Below are positions 9,854 through 19,008 of a stretch of DNA of 64,000 nucleotides, in pieces (position 1 is the stretch's first letter; every line of letters begins with the position of its first letter). A program made the translations under genes and the position numbers. The notes beneath the pieces are model-generated. The model was not told where the DNA came from, did no database searches, and saw only the letters and a list, made by a program, of their open reading frames with translations. The stretch lies in the NCBI RefSeq assembly GCF_018860745.1, contig NZ_JAHKPY010000014.1:1-64000 (forward strand), written 5' to 3'. The DNA comes from Zobellia uliginosa (GTDB taxonomy: Bacteria > Bacteroidota > Bacteroidia > Flavobacteriales > Flavobacteriaceae).

Positions 9854-11053
9854 TTAATTTTTTTGAAGTAAATTATTAATGAAATTCATCATTCTAGAAC
9901 CATGAATATGATAATCAAAGTTATTAAGTCCTAACTCTTGTCCTTTTAAACCTATTTCAATAGCCTCTTTAGGATTATCTAATACAAATTTCATTTGCTC
10001 TGTATAATTAACAATATTGTATTCATTTGCAATCAAAGCAGTTTCTTTATTTTTAAAATAGTTCTTAATTTCTCCAATATTTGTAGTTATTACGGGGTTT
10101 GCAGATGCTAAATACTCTCCAATTTTATGTGGAAATCTAGAACTATCTTGTATTGTCGGTCTTAAAGGTATAAGTAATGCTTTGGCATGATTATACAAAT
10201 GGATTAATTCGTTATATGGTATATTTGTAAAGAGCTTAACTGGTTCACCGATAAACTGAGAATTTATTTTTACTTGTAAATTTTGAGTTTCAAGTTCTGA
10301 ACCGCCACTTACAATCATGAACATTTTGACTTCATTAGTATTCAAATTTTTATAGCACTCTAAAATAAATTCAATCACTTCCATATAATTGATACTCCCG
10401 CAATACAAAAAATATGGTTCTTCAATTATTTTCGCAATATTGAATTTCTCATAATCACATAATATAGGTAGCTTCAAACTTGGTTTATTCGATGCAATTT
10501 TATTTTGATAGTTTAAAAGTAAATCGCTAATAGGCATTGCCCCATCAAATAGCCTATAAATCCATTTATCCAATAAAAAATCATTTATTTTGGTGAAATT
10601 TGATCTGCGATCCATTGCTGAAGCCATTTCAACCAAGTTATTTATCACTGGAAAACCAAATAATTTTGAGTAGAACAGAAACCGTATTACATGCACTATC
10701 TTTCTATTTGAAACAATAGCCGCACTGATATCATTTTTCTTTTTTAAATTTTTAATGAATATATATTCTTTATATATACCTTTAATCTTGCTAACATTTC
10801 TATTAATAAAACCTTTTGGTTTAAAAGTACTTTTTGAAGTATAAATGTAGTTCACCCCTTCAAATTTACCTTTATACTCAAGGTCAGGATATTGATTTTC
10901 TTTCCAGCCCCCTTTACGACATACTACAGTAACCTTGGCCCCATTATAAACTAAAGCTTTGCTCATTAAAAGCATTCTCTGAACAGATGCCAATCCGTAT
11001 GGAAATCTGGTTTCCCCTAAAAAGATAATATGTTTTGATTTTTCTTCCATCAA
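9854..11053 (-). CDS. Glycosyltransferase family 4-like protein
   Basis: This 399-aa GT-B protein carries LYCGSINYMEVIEFI at the start of the C-terminal half and SSRFPHKIGEYLASANPVIT, a GT4-like donor-binding region in which the usual first Glu of E-x7-E is poorly conserved. ATG at 11053 or 11050 could be the start. It converges on the previous gene with a 14-bp gap and is oriented opposite to its neighbours, so it is its own transcription unit. It is very AT-rich even for this locus. The sugar specificity is unknown. Confidence 0.78.
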   Translation of the reverse strand: MMEEKSKHIIFLGETRFPYGLASVQRMLLMSKALVYNGAKVTVVCRKGGWKENQYPDLEYKGKFEGVNYIYTSKSTFKPKGFINRNVSKIKGIYKEYIFIKNLKKKNDISAAIVSNRKIVHVIRFLFYSKLFGFPVINNLVEMASAMDRRSNFTKINDFLLDKWIYRLFDGAMPISDLLLNYQNKIASNKPSLKLPILCDYEKFNIAKIIEEPYFLYCGSINYMEVIEFILECYKNLNTNEVKMFMIVSGGSELETQNLQVKINSQFIGEPVKLFTNIPYNELIHLYNHAKALLIPLRPTIQDSSRFPHKIGEYLASANPVITTNIGEIKNYFKNKETALIANEYNIVNYTEQMKFVLDNPKEAIEIGLKGQELGLNNFDYHIHGSRMMNFINNLLQKN

Positions 11054-11297
11054 TCAAAATAATTTAGGGTAAAAATAAAGCATAGGTATCGGTTAATCTA
11101 AAAAAAATTAACATTTAATACCTATTATTCCAACACGTTTCTCCTGTTCAAATAATTAAAAAAACAAAACTGATATTTTCAAATAATTACGAACTGACAC
11201 TGTAAAAAATAGTTGAAGAGATGGTTATATTTCAGTACTTTTCCACCTTAATAAACAGTATTAACTATACAATACTATAGTTGAAATTTAAAAGTAT

Positions 11298-12407
11298 ATG
11301 AAAATCATTTTTCTAATCGATAATTTGAGAAAAGGTGGCAAGGAACGCCGAATGTTAGAACTTATAAAAGGACTATCTAAAACAGATAATATTGATTTTG
11401 AAATAGTAATTTTTAAAGATCAAATAGAATATGACATTGTACAAGAGTTAAACTTAAAAGTTCATATAATTAAAAGAAAGCCTAAATACTCCCCAAACTC
11501 CTTTTTTAAACTCTATTCTATATGCAATCAATTTAAACCAGATATCATACACTCTTGGTCTACCATGTGCTCTATTTTTGCAATTCCCACCTCTCAACTA
11601 TTAAATATAAAATTGGTTAATGGAAATATTGCTAAAGCACCTCTTAACCTTAACATGCTACATACAGATTTTGCTTTAGCCAAGTTTTCTTTTATATTTT
11701 CAGATATAATAATTGGTAATTCAAGCGCTGGTCTAAAGTCTTATAAAGCCCCTTTGTCAAAAAGCATGGCCATTAAGAACGGGTTTGATTTCAAGCGGCT
11801 TAAGAATCTCAAAGACCCTAACTTTATTAAAAAAAAATATAACATAACTACTGAACTCATTATCGCAAAGGTCGCGGCCTTTGCTGATCGTAAGGACTAT
11901 GACACTTATATTGCAGCTGCCCAATTAATTTTGTCAAATAGAAAAGATGTGACATTTCTAGCTATAGGAAATGGTCCAAATCTAGACAAAATTAAAAATA
12001 GTATACCCAAAACATTTTTAAAACATATAATTTTTACTGGGGCTATTCAAGATATTGAATCTTTAATTAGTACAATTGATGTTGGTATACTTTCAACTAA
12101 CGACTCTGTTCATGGCGAAGGCATTTCAAATTCTATATTGGAATACATGGCACTGTCAAAGCCCGTTATTGCAACTAAAGGAGGAGGAACAGATGAAATT
12201 GTCGTGGACCAACAAACAGGATATCTAATACCATCAAAAGCACCACAGATTATGGCGGATAAAATAATTGAATTAATAAATAACCCTGAACTATCTAAAA
12301 AAATGGGCCTTGAAGGAAGTGAGCGCATAAAGCAACACTTTAATTTAGACCATATGACAACTACTTACCTGGATGTCTATACTAAACTCTTACAGAAAAA
12401 TAAATAA
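11298..12407 (+). CDS. Glycosyltransferase family 4
   Basis: This 369-aa GT-B protein begins MKIIFLIDNLRKGGKERRM, whose KGGKE loop is typical of GT4 acceptor domains. The donor half holds VAAFADRKDYDTYI and HGEGISNSILEYMALSKPVIA with the E-x7-E pair, then GGGTDEIV. It is a monocistronic rightward gene with a 244-bp upstream gap. It converges on the AlgD-like gene, with a strong hairpin between them. A role in building the repeat unit is inferred from position. Confidence 0.87.
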   Translation: MKIIFLIDNLRKGGKERRMLELIKGLSKTDNIDFEIVIFKDQIEYDIVQELNLKVHIIKRKPKYSPNSFFKLYSICNQFKPDIIHSWSTMCSIFAIPTSQLLNIKLVNGNIAKAPLNLNMLHTDFALAKFSFIFSDIIIGNSSAGLKSYKAPLSKSMAIKNGFDFKRLKNLKDPNFIKKKYNITTELIIAKVAAFADRKDYDTYIAAAQLILSNRKDVTFLAIGNGPNLDKIKNSIPKTFLKHIIFTGAIQDIESLISTIDVGILSTNDSVHGEGISNSILEYMALSKPVIATKGGGTDEIVVDQQTGYLIPSKAPQIMADKIIELINNPELSKKMGLEGSERIKQHFNLDHMTTTYLDVYTKLLQKNK

Positions 12408-12456
12408 TTACAATTAACGCATCTCTCTAGATGCTGAAAATATAAACCGGAAAAAA

Positions 12457-12488
12457 CGTCCCGTAAAACAAATTTATTCTACGGGACG
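12457..12488 (-). terminator. Intrinsic terminator after the AlgD-like gene
   Basis: Arms CGTCCCGTA (12457-12465) and TACGGGACG (12480-12488) are perfect 9-nt complements. Read leftward they are followed by a run of six T, ending the eight-gene leftward operon. Read rightward there is no good T tract. Confidence 0.8.
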
Positions 12489-12511
12489 GCCTATTAATTT
12501 ATAACATAATA

Positions 12512-13816
12512 CTACCAACAAATACCTTCGTAATTGGAGCTTGGTTTAATATCTTTTACTTTTACAAGATCGATAAAATGCTTATCGGGAAACCTTAAAT
12601 TAACGTCTTTGAATTCAGGAACATTATGAGAGATAATGATTGTTTCAGAATCATTAATCACCTTCTCTAAATCATCTGAAATTAATTCAGACAAATGTGG
12701 TATATGCTTATCAATATAGGCTTTATTAGTCCCAGAAAGTTTTGAAACATTCACATTCTTATCGTAGATAGAAATTGAAAACCCTTTACCCAATAAGTTT
12801 TCAGCAAGCTCTACAACTGGGCTATAACGTAAGTCGTCAGTGCCTTTTTTAAAGCTTAGACCTAGTATACCTATCTTCTTCTTGTTTTGGTTTAAAACCA
12901 AGCTCAATGCTTGATTTTTTTGATTTTCGTTAGAGTCAAGAATAGAATTCAATACCGGACTTTCCAGATAAAAATCATGTGCCATGGTTTTGAATGCCTT
13001 TAAATCCTTAGGCAGGCATGAACCCCCAAATGCAAAACCTGGTTTCAAATAATAAGGAGAAAGATTCAACTGAGTATCCATACAAAAAAGATCCATTAAT
13101 TCATGCGAATCAATATTCATCTTTTTACAAATATTACCCACTTCATTTGCAAAAGAAACTTTTAACGCGTGAAAAGAATTATTTACATACTTAATAAATT
13201 CAGCTATTTCAATATTTGTCTCTTTGAATGGAGCATTAATACCTTTGTACATCTCAACTATTTTTTTGGATGCCTTTTCATTATCCGTGCCAATAACAGT
13301 TACCGGTGGATTGTAATAATCATTAACAGCAGAACCTTCTCTCAAAAACTCTGGATTGGAAACAATAGCAAATCCCCCATTTCTTTTCTTTCCGGAGCGT
13401 TCCGAAATAATTTCACCTATTTTTTTATTGGTACCTGGTAATACTGTACTTCGAATAATAGCAATATGAAACTCATCTTTTTCCTTTAAAGCCTCTCCTA
13501 TCTGTTCTGCTGTTTCATAAATAGCATTTAAATTTAAGTGACCATTTACATCAGAAGGTGTACCAACACAAATAATAGAAATTTCCGTGTCCAATACTGC
13601 TTGCTTAAAATCTTGTGTAGAAGATATACGACCTTTTTTCCAGTTGGTATTAAGTAAGACATCTATATCCTTTTCAATAATCGTTGGTTTCCCCTGATTT
13701 ATGAGGTCAATTTTTTGCGCAACTACATCTACTCCAGTAACTGTATGTCCGTTTTCAGCCAAGCACGCAATACTAACACAGCCTACATATCCTAATCCAA
13801 ATATTGATATATTCAT
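12512..13816 (-). CDS. algD: GDP-mannose 6-dehydrogenase (AlgD-like)
   Basis: This 434-aa nucleotide-sugar dehydrogenase oxidises the C6 of GDP-mannose to GDP-mannuronate with two NAD+. The NAD motif GLGYVG is at residues 7-12. GFAFGGSCLPKD places the catalytic Cys at about 267, matching Pseudomonas AlgD Cys268. Features that favour AlgD over UDP-glucose dehydrogenase are KIDLINQGKPTIIEKDIDVL, STVLPGT, GLSFKKGTDDLRYSPVVELA and the exact C-terminal EGICW. It is the last gene of the leftward operon, after a DUF354 protein. The presence of a GDP-mannuronate source implies mannuronic acid, or a derived uronic acid, in the polymer. A UDP-sugar specificity is less likely but untested. Confidence 0.9.
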   Translation of the reverse strand: MNISIFGLGYVGCVSIACLAENGHTVTGVDVVAQKIDLINQGKPTIIEKDIDVLLNTNWKKGRISSTQDFKQAVLDTEISIICVGTPSDVNGHLNLNAIYETAEQIGEALKEKDEFHIAIIRSTVLPGTNKKIGEIISERSGKKRNGGFAIVSNPEFLREGSAVNDYYNPPVTVIGTDNEKASKKIVEMYKGINAPFKETNIEIAEFIKYVNNSFHALKVSFANEVGNICKKMNIDSHELMDLFCMDTQLNLSPYYLKPGFAFGGSCLPKDLKAFKTMAHDFYLESPVLNSILDSNENQKNQALSLVLNQNKKKIGILGLSFKKGTDDLRYSPVVELAENLLGKGFSISIYDKNVNVSKLSGTNKAYIDKHIPHLSELISDDLEKVINDSETIIISHNVPEFKDVNLRFPDKHFIDLVKVKDIKPSSNYEGICW

Positions 13817-13842
13817 TTCTGATTGTTCTTTTTATTTATTTA

Positions 13843-14847
13843 TTATTTTAATTTATCTAATAAAAGTGTAGTAACGTCATCCCATTCTTCAACCAATGAC
13901 TGCCTAAATTCTTCTTGTTCCGCAAAAACCATTTCACCGCTTCTCATTTTCTCAACCATTCCAGCAATCTCCTTTGGCTCTAGTTTAAACAGCATTTCTT
14001 TTTTAATCATTATTACATTAGCCGGCATGTCCCTAATCCCAGCATAAATAGAGGGTACCCCTAACATTGCCCCTTCTCTTGCTACACTATCTCCCGAAGA
14101 AATTACTACCTGGCTAAAATACATTAGCGAATGAATATCCTTAACAGGTTCTTTCAAAATAGTCCAACTTTCCGGAAATTGACTTGCAAGCTCCTTATTC
14201 TCCAAGGAAAGTACCACCTTCAAAGACGAAGAAAGTTCTTTAGCTATGGATAAAATAGCTCCCGAATCCTGCGATAGATAATTTGATGTTTCAGTTGAAA
14301 CCTCTCTAATGAAGATATATTTTTTTGGCTCTAGGTTATACTCACCTAAAGCAGAAATATCCGGTTTGAGATATTGGGGTGATAAATAAGACCACTCCTT
14401 TAAAGCATTGAAATACTTAACACCGTCAAACTTCTTTTCAAAAGGAGGTAAGAACACATCATCTGCAGAAAACTTCAAAAGAGGAAACACAAACCTTCTA
14501 GGGTCATCAATAAAAGCTACGTTAGGTATCCCCCTAAGTTTAGCAACAAAATTTGCTTGATAATGCGCTGTAATAACAAATCTATACTTAGATGCCTTAA
14601 CCAATCTAAACAACTTTATAATTCTAGGCAAAACAATTTTGAAGACCATAGAAAACATGCCCTTGTTATGCTTATAATCACCTATACAAATAATATTGTA
14701 TTCAGGTAATTCATATTGAATAACGGGCAAAAGCTTTCCTCGATTCACACAATAAATATCTATTTCTGAAGGATCAAAACTTTTGATTGTATTTCGAAAC
14801 AAATTATATTGTGGTAAATGATATATATCAACTAAAACTTTTTTCAT
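13843..14847 (-). CDS. DUF354-family GT-B-like protein
   Basis: This 334-aa protein is of the DUF354 type, a GT-B-like fold related to UDP-GlcNAc 2-epimerases and found in polysaccharide loci. Landmarks are VLVDIYHLPQYNLFRN at the N terminus, VAFIDDPRRF in the middle, IREVSTETSNYL, and VVISSGDSVAREGAMLGVPS near the C terminus, which resembles a donor-phosphate-binding loop. It lies 26 bp upstream of the AlgD-like gene in the operon. Whether it transfers or epimerises a sugar is unknown. Confidence 0.75.
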   Translation of the reverse strand: MKKVLVDIYHLPQYNLFRNTIKSFDPSEIDIYCVNRGKLLPVIQYELPEYNIICIGDYKHNKGMFSMVFKIVLPRIIKLFRLVKASKYRFVITAHYQANFVAKLRGIPNVAFIDDPRRFVFPLLKFSADDVFLPPFEKKFDGVKYFNALKEWSYLSPQYLKPDISALGEYNLEPKKYIFIREVSTETSNYLSQDSGAILSIAKELSSSLKVVLSLENKELASQFPESWTILKEPVKDIHSLMYFSQVVISSGDSVAREGAMLGVPSIYAGIRDMPANVIMIKKEMLFKLEPKEIAGMVEKMRSGEMVFAEQEEFRQSLVEEWDDVTTLLLDKLK

Positions 14848-14954
14848 GATTTAACTTACTCATTTATTACTTTAGGCCTATAAAACAATAAAAACTTTTA
14901 TAGCCATTGGTGGTTAGTACTTTAATATTTTACAGGATAACAAACATATCTACT

Positions 14955-16208
14955 CTACATTTTCAAATTATCAAAAATGGTTAAGAGGTCTGAACAAATT
15001 TTCTTTCCATCATTTCGTTGAAAAGCCCGTTTTCTCGCATTCTCACCCATTTTTTGTGCTGCAACGGGATCTTCAACAATTTCAAGTATCGCACCTGCCA
15101 TAGCAAAAGGGTCTTTACTTTGCACCAATAATCCTTCTTTACCATTCTCTAGCATACAAGGTGTACCCCCACAGTTAGTGGCTACCACTGGCATTCCCAA
15201 AAGCATTGCTTCTTGCACGGCATTAGGACTGTTTTCAATGTGGGAAGGATGAACATATAAATCCGAATCAAGTAATTTTTCTACCAAATCATCACCAAAT
15301 CTTGCTCCTAAAAGTTTCACATTTGACTCGCTAACTTTAACTCCTGCTATTTTTGCCGCTGTTTTGACATAAACAACACCCGTATCAACCCCTATAACCC
15401 GCCATACTACCTCTTTAGCCAAAAGGTCATTCAAAATTTTACAAGTCTCAAAAATTGTTTCGAGACCCTTGTACAAATTACTACGAATAGTTGTGGTAAT
15501 AATAAACTTATCTTTACCCTTAACATGTTTCCATTTATTTTTCCAAAAAACCTCTCTCAGAGTTTCATCACAATGAAAGTAATTTGCTTGAGGAGCCATA
15601 ATACTTGTTACTCTACGATCCCAATCCGTACGCCCAATAAAATTTTTAGCATTTACGAATATCTCTCTCTCTCGAGCTACCAATCCTGTTTGGGCATAAA
15701 AATTATGAATAAGTGAATCCCCCATTAGTATTTTTTTGAATTTTTCAAATCTCAACGTACTCCAGATTTTCATGCCATTTTCATACATCCTTTCGTATAC
15801 AGTAAGATTTCCCTGGAACCATATAACAGATGGTACTTTTAACGCAGGTACTATTAATGAATAATCCGATTCAGTACCAAAGAAAAGAACTACATCAGGA
15901 TTGTATTGAGTTACAACCTTCAAGTATCCAGATAATGGTTTTTTAGAAGGAGGCTTGCAAAAGAAACGATTATACCAACGGTCAAATTTAGAATATGGGT
16001 GTCGAGGAACCATAAAATATTCCGTTCTTGAATTTTCTAATTGAAATTGATTTGGTTTCTTCGCCAATTCACTGTACACAAATCCAAGTTCTATTTCAGG
16101 ATAATTCAATAGTTCCTTTTCTAAAGAATCTATCCAGCTGCCGCCCACTGTCTTTTTGGATGACTTAGTGTTAGAAGGCTGCTTATTAGAAAACATTAAT
16201 ACTCGCAT
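14955..16208 (-). CDS. Glycosyltransferase family 4
   Basis: This 417-aa GT-B protein starts with MRVLMFSNKQPSNT and has a Gly-containing acceptor loop (KTVGGSWIDSLE). The C-terminal half has ENSPNAVQEAMLLGMPVVAT with the GT4 E-x7-E spacing and NCGGTPCMLENG. It is in the leftward operon, 30 bp after the flippase gene, with 107 bp before the DUF354 gene. It should add one residue to the repeat unit; its specificity cannot be read. Confidence 0.87.
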   Translation of the reverse strand: MRVLMFSNKQPSNTKSSKKTVGGSWIDSLEKELLNYPEIELGFVYSELAKKPNQFQLENSRTEYFMVPRHPYSKFDRWYNRFFCKPPSKKPLSGYLKVVTQYNPDVVLFFGTESDYSLIVPALKVPSVIWFQGNLTVYERMYENGMKIWSTLRFEKFKKILMGDSLIHNFYAQTGLVAREREIFVNAKNFIGRTDWDRRVTSIMAPQANYFHCDETLREVFWKNKWKHVKGKDKFIITTTIRSNLYKGLETIFETCKILNDLLAKEVVWRVIGVDTGVVYVKTAAKIAGVKVSESNVKLLGARFGDDLVEKLLDSDLYVHPSHIENSPNAVQEAMLLGMPVVATNCGGTPCMLENGKEGLLVQSKDPFAMAGAILEIVEDPVAAQKMGENARKRAFQRNDGKKICSDLLTIFDNLKM

Positions 16209-16238
16209 AAAAAAAATTTAATAAATTTCATATAATTA

Positions 16239-17615
16239 TCAACGATTCCAAAGGCCAGTTGCCTTTCCTAAGACAATTTTGTTAAATTGAATTGGCGCTA
16301 AAATAGGTCCGTAAGCTAAACAAATAATTGTAGCTACAATGACTCCACTAGCACCCCAATCCAAAGTCTTTGCAAAAAAATATGATAAAGGAATATTTAA
16401 AATTGTTGCTGCAATTCCAAAAACAAGCTGTAATTGAATCTTACCTACCCCATTAATAAAAACCACAAAAATATTTCCCCACCCAACAATATTCACATAA
16501 GCACACATCATTACTGATAAGAATAAGGGTACCTCTATTTCTGGAACCCAAAACTCATAAAACCATGATGATATACTTAGCATAAATATGCTAAGACACA
16601 AAAGACCTAACCAAACTTTAATTAGCTTTTTATTAGTTGCTTTTATCCAATTAATATCATTACTAGCATAAGCTTCTGTATAAGCTGACCAAAAAGGCAT
16701 GGACACAATGGTAAAAACAGCTGTAATCAATCCAAAGTATTTATGTGCGACTGCGTACGCAGGAACTTCAGAAGGCCCCATAGCCTGAGTAATAATCATA
16801 TTATCTGTTGAAAAAATAATTATAGAACTAAGTTGAACAATAAAAAACCTGAACCCAAGACCAAACAACTCTTTAAAATGACCTTTATTAACAGCTTGGT
16901 AAGATGGTGATATAGAGCCATATCGGCCATTGAACAAGAATACGCTAGCTATTACTAAAATAACTAAAGGAGCCATCCCCAAGGCTAAAGACAAGTACAA
17001 AAGTGACCCCGAAGTAGTATGAGTTAATATAAATACTATCGTAAGGGAAACAACATTACTTAATAAATTAAAAAAGCCTTCGAAAGCAGGTCTTTGATCC
17101 GCTTTAAAAATAGAATATATTAATTTTAATATAAAATTTAGACAAAAGAACGAAAAAGTAGAGATAGCTACTAACCGTAATTCGTCCGCATCTATCGAAG
17201 TAGTATTTAAAATAATCTGCCAATTTATCAAAGGTTGTATTAGAAAAAATAAAACTAAAACAATTCCTATCAAAAACCCCAAAATAGCATACGTGGAGCT
17301 AACATACGATTTAGCTCTTTCCATATCATTTTCCGCAAGAGCAATAGCCAATTTATTACGTAATCCATTTCCTAGACCTACATCAAAAAAACTAAACCAC
17401 CCCACTACAGAAGACAAAGTTAACCATATACCATATTGTTCTTTATCAACATACCCAATGGTAAGAGGAACCATTATAAAACCGGTTAAAATACTTAGAC
17501 CTTTAATAAAAAATGATGCTAGTATGTTTTTTTTTGCTTTAACTGAGCGCTTCTGTCCCCGGTTTATCAAACCGCCTATAGTTTCGCTAATATTTTTTAC
17601 TATCTTGAACGACAT
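16239..17615 (-). CDS. Polysaccharide flippase, Wzx-like
   Basis: This 458-aa protein of the MOP/MATE-like polysaccharide exporter family has about 12-14 hydrophobic segments. The N-terminal signature is FIKGLSILTGFIMVPLTIGY, then YGIWLTLSSVVGWFSFFDVG and GLGNGLRNKLA, which are standard for Wzx-type lipid-linked oligosaccharide flippases. It moves the finished undecaprenyl-linked repeat unit to the periplasmic face. It lies between the polymerase gene (34 bp) and a GT4 gene (30 bp) in the operon. Confidence 0.9.
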   Translation of the reverse strand: MSFKIVKNISETIGGLINRGQKRSVKAKKNILASFFIKGLSILTGFIMVPLTIGYVDKEQYGIWLTLSSVVGWFSFFDVGLGNGLRNKLAIALAENDMERAKSYVSSTYAILGFLIGIVLVLFFLIQPLINWQIILNTTSIDADELRLVAISTFSFFCLNFILKLIYSIFKADQRPAFEGFFNLLSNVVSLTIVFILTHTTSGSLLYLSLALGMAPLVILVIASVFLFNGRYGSISPSYQAVNKGHFKELFGLGFRFFIVQLSSIIIFSTDNMIITQAMGPSEVPAYAVAHKYFGLITAVFTIVSMPFWSAYTEAYASNDINWIKATNKKLIKVWLGLLCLSIFMLSISSWFYEFWVPEIEVPLFLSVMMCAYVNIVGWGNIFVVFINGVGKIQLQLVFGIAATILNIPLSYFFAKTLDWGASGVIVATIICLAYGPILAPIQFNKIVLGKATGLWNR

Positions 17616-17649
17616 ATTTTACTATACAATTGGGTTTAAATTTTAGCTA

Positions 17650-18987
17650 TTAAAAATTTTTTTTATTAGCTAAAACCATATTTACATTTTGTTTTTCTTC
17701 CCTATAAAAATGATTGGCAAATATTATGGCCAACATTAAACCATAGTAAAACAGACTAAGTTCAAATAGCGTTAGATTAATCATAGCAAAGGCGAATAAA
17801 GCAAAAAAGCCTCCCCAATAATTAGAAACTTTGGCCATTTTCCATGTTCTTATTAAAAAAGCACCAAGAAATCCTATATATAAGACACCTCCAATTAAAC
17901 CATAATAATAAAACAGTTTAAGATAGCCCACGTGAATTTGCGAGCTCTGACCACCTAATAATTCCACCATTAGTTCAGTGTCTGTTCCACCTGTTCCAAA
18001 AATTGGATTCTCTGGAAAAACCCTACCAAAAACCTCAAAAGCCAAAAATCTCGTATCAGCACTTTCCGACATTAATCGATTTTCAATAAACCCTTCGATA
18101 TCAAAACCTATGACATAAAGACCAATAGTCAATAAGGTTAAAATTCCAAAGCCATAAACAACAAATTGAAGAATACCTGAAACCTTGTTCTTTGACAACC
18201 AAACACTTTGACTTGCTACTATTAGAAAATTTAGCATTATCCACCTAGAACTTGAAAGAAAACTGATTAACCCAGAAAGTATTATAAAAAATAAAATTTG
18301 AAACTTACCTTTAGTCTTAATCGCAATCAACAAACTAAAAATAGCAATACCATCTATTCCAACTGATGCTAAGTTTATATAAGAAAATATTGAGTTTCGA
18401 TAGCCTGTAAGAAACCGCCTAATCCTTGCTGTACTTTCATATCCATGACTGTTATAATATTCAACAAGTTGCTCAAACGTTAGCCCTTTTACGTAAATAT
18501 TTCTCGCAAAAAAAAGAGGGTCTTTTATTTGTATTACAGAAACCACAGCTCCAAGCAATAGACTAACTCCTAAAATTTTCACGCCAATATTTAACCAGTA
18601 TCGGGGGAAAACGGTATTTTCAACTATAAAAAGCCCATAAAACGTTAACAATATGGAGTTTGAATACAAAACTTTAATCAACCCCTCATCTAAAAATGCC
18701 TGTGGATCTACAATTATATTAGAAACAACTGCATACACTACAAAAACACCATAGATAATTAAATAATGTGGTAACACGATATGCTCTTCGTTCTTCCAGA
18801 TACAAATACATCTATAAGCTATAAATACTAGACAGAAAAGACCTAAAGCAAAAATAGGTTCCATTCCGGCACCCCTATAAATTAAAAAACCAAATAAAGG
18901 AAATAGAAAAAGAAGTAGTAAGAATGTTACTTCTGGCAAAATTTTCAAACTAAAAGCAGGTAAATATAACTTCATTTGGATTTCCAA
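17650..18987 (-). CDS. O-antigen polymerase/ligase-like membrane protein, Wzy-like
   Basis: This 445-aa protein has about 10-12 transmembrane helices and a large periplasmic loop. That loop carries the family-type ENPIFGTGGTDTEL segment followed by QIHVGYLKLFYYYGLIGG, typical of Wzy/WaaL proteins. Placed between Wzx and Wzc, it most likely polymerises repeat units in the periplasm. Wzy proteins share little sequence, so the call rests on topology, this motif and gene order. It follows wzc by 21 bp. Confidence 0.82.
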   Translation of the reverse strand: MEIQMKLYLPAFSLKILPEVTFLLLLFLFPLFGFLIYRGAGMEPIFALGLFCLVFIAYRCICIWKNEEHIVLPHYLIIYGVFVVYAVVSNIIVDPQAFLDEGLIKVLYSNSILLTFYGLFIVENTVFPRYWLNIGVKILGVSLLLGAVVSVIQIKDPLFFARNIYVKGLTFEQLVEYYNSHGYESTARIRRFLTGYRNSIFSYINLASVGIDGIAIFSLLIAIKTKGKFQILFFIILSGLISFLSSSRWIMLNFLIVASQSVWLSKNKVSGILQFVVYGFGILTLLTIGLYVIGFDIEGFIENRLMSESADTRFLAFEVFGRVFPENPIFGTGGTDTELMVELLGGQSSQIHVGYLKLFYYYGLIGGVLYIGFLGAFLIRTWKMAKVSNYWGGFFALFAFAMINLTLFELSLFYYGLMLAIIFANHFYREEKQNVNMVLANKKNF

Positions 18988-19008
18988 TCTTGGAGATTTA
19001 TCAATCTT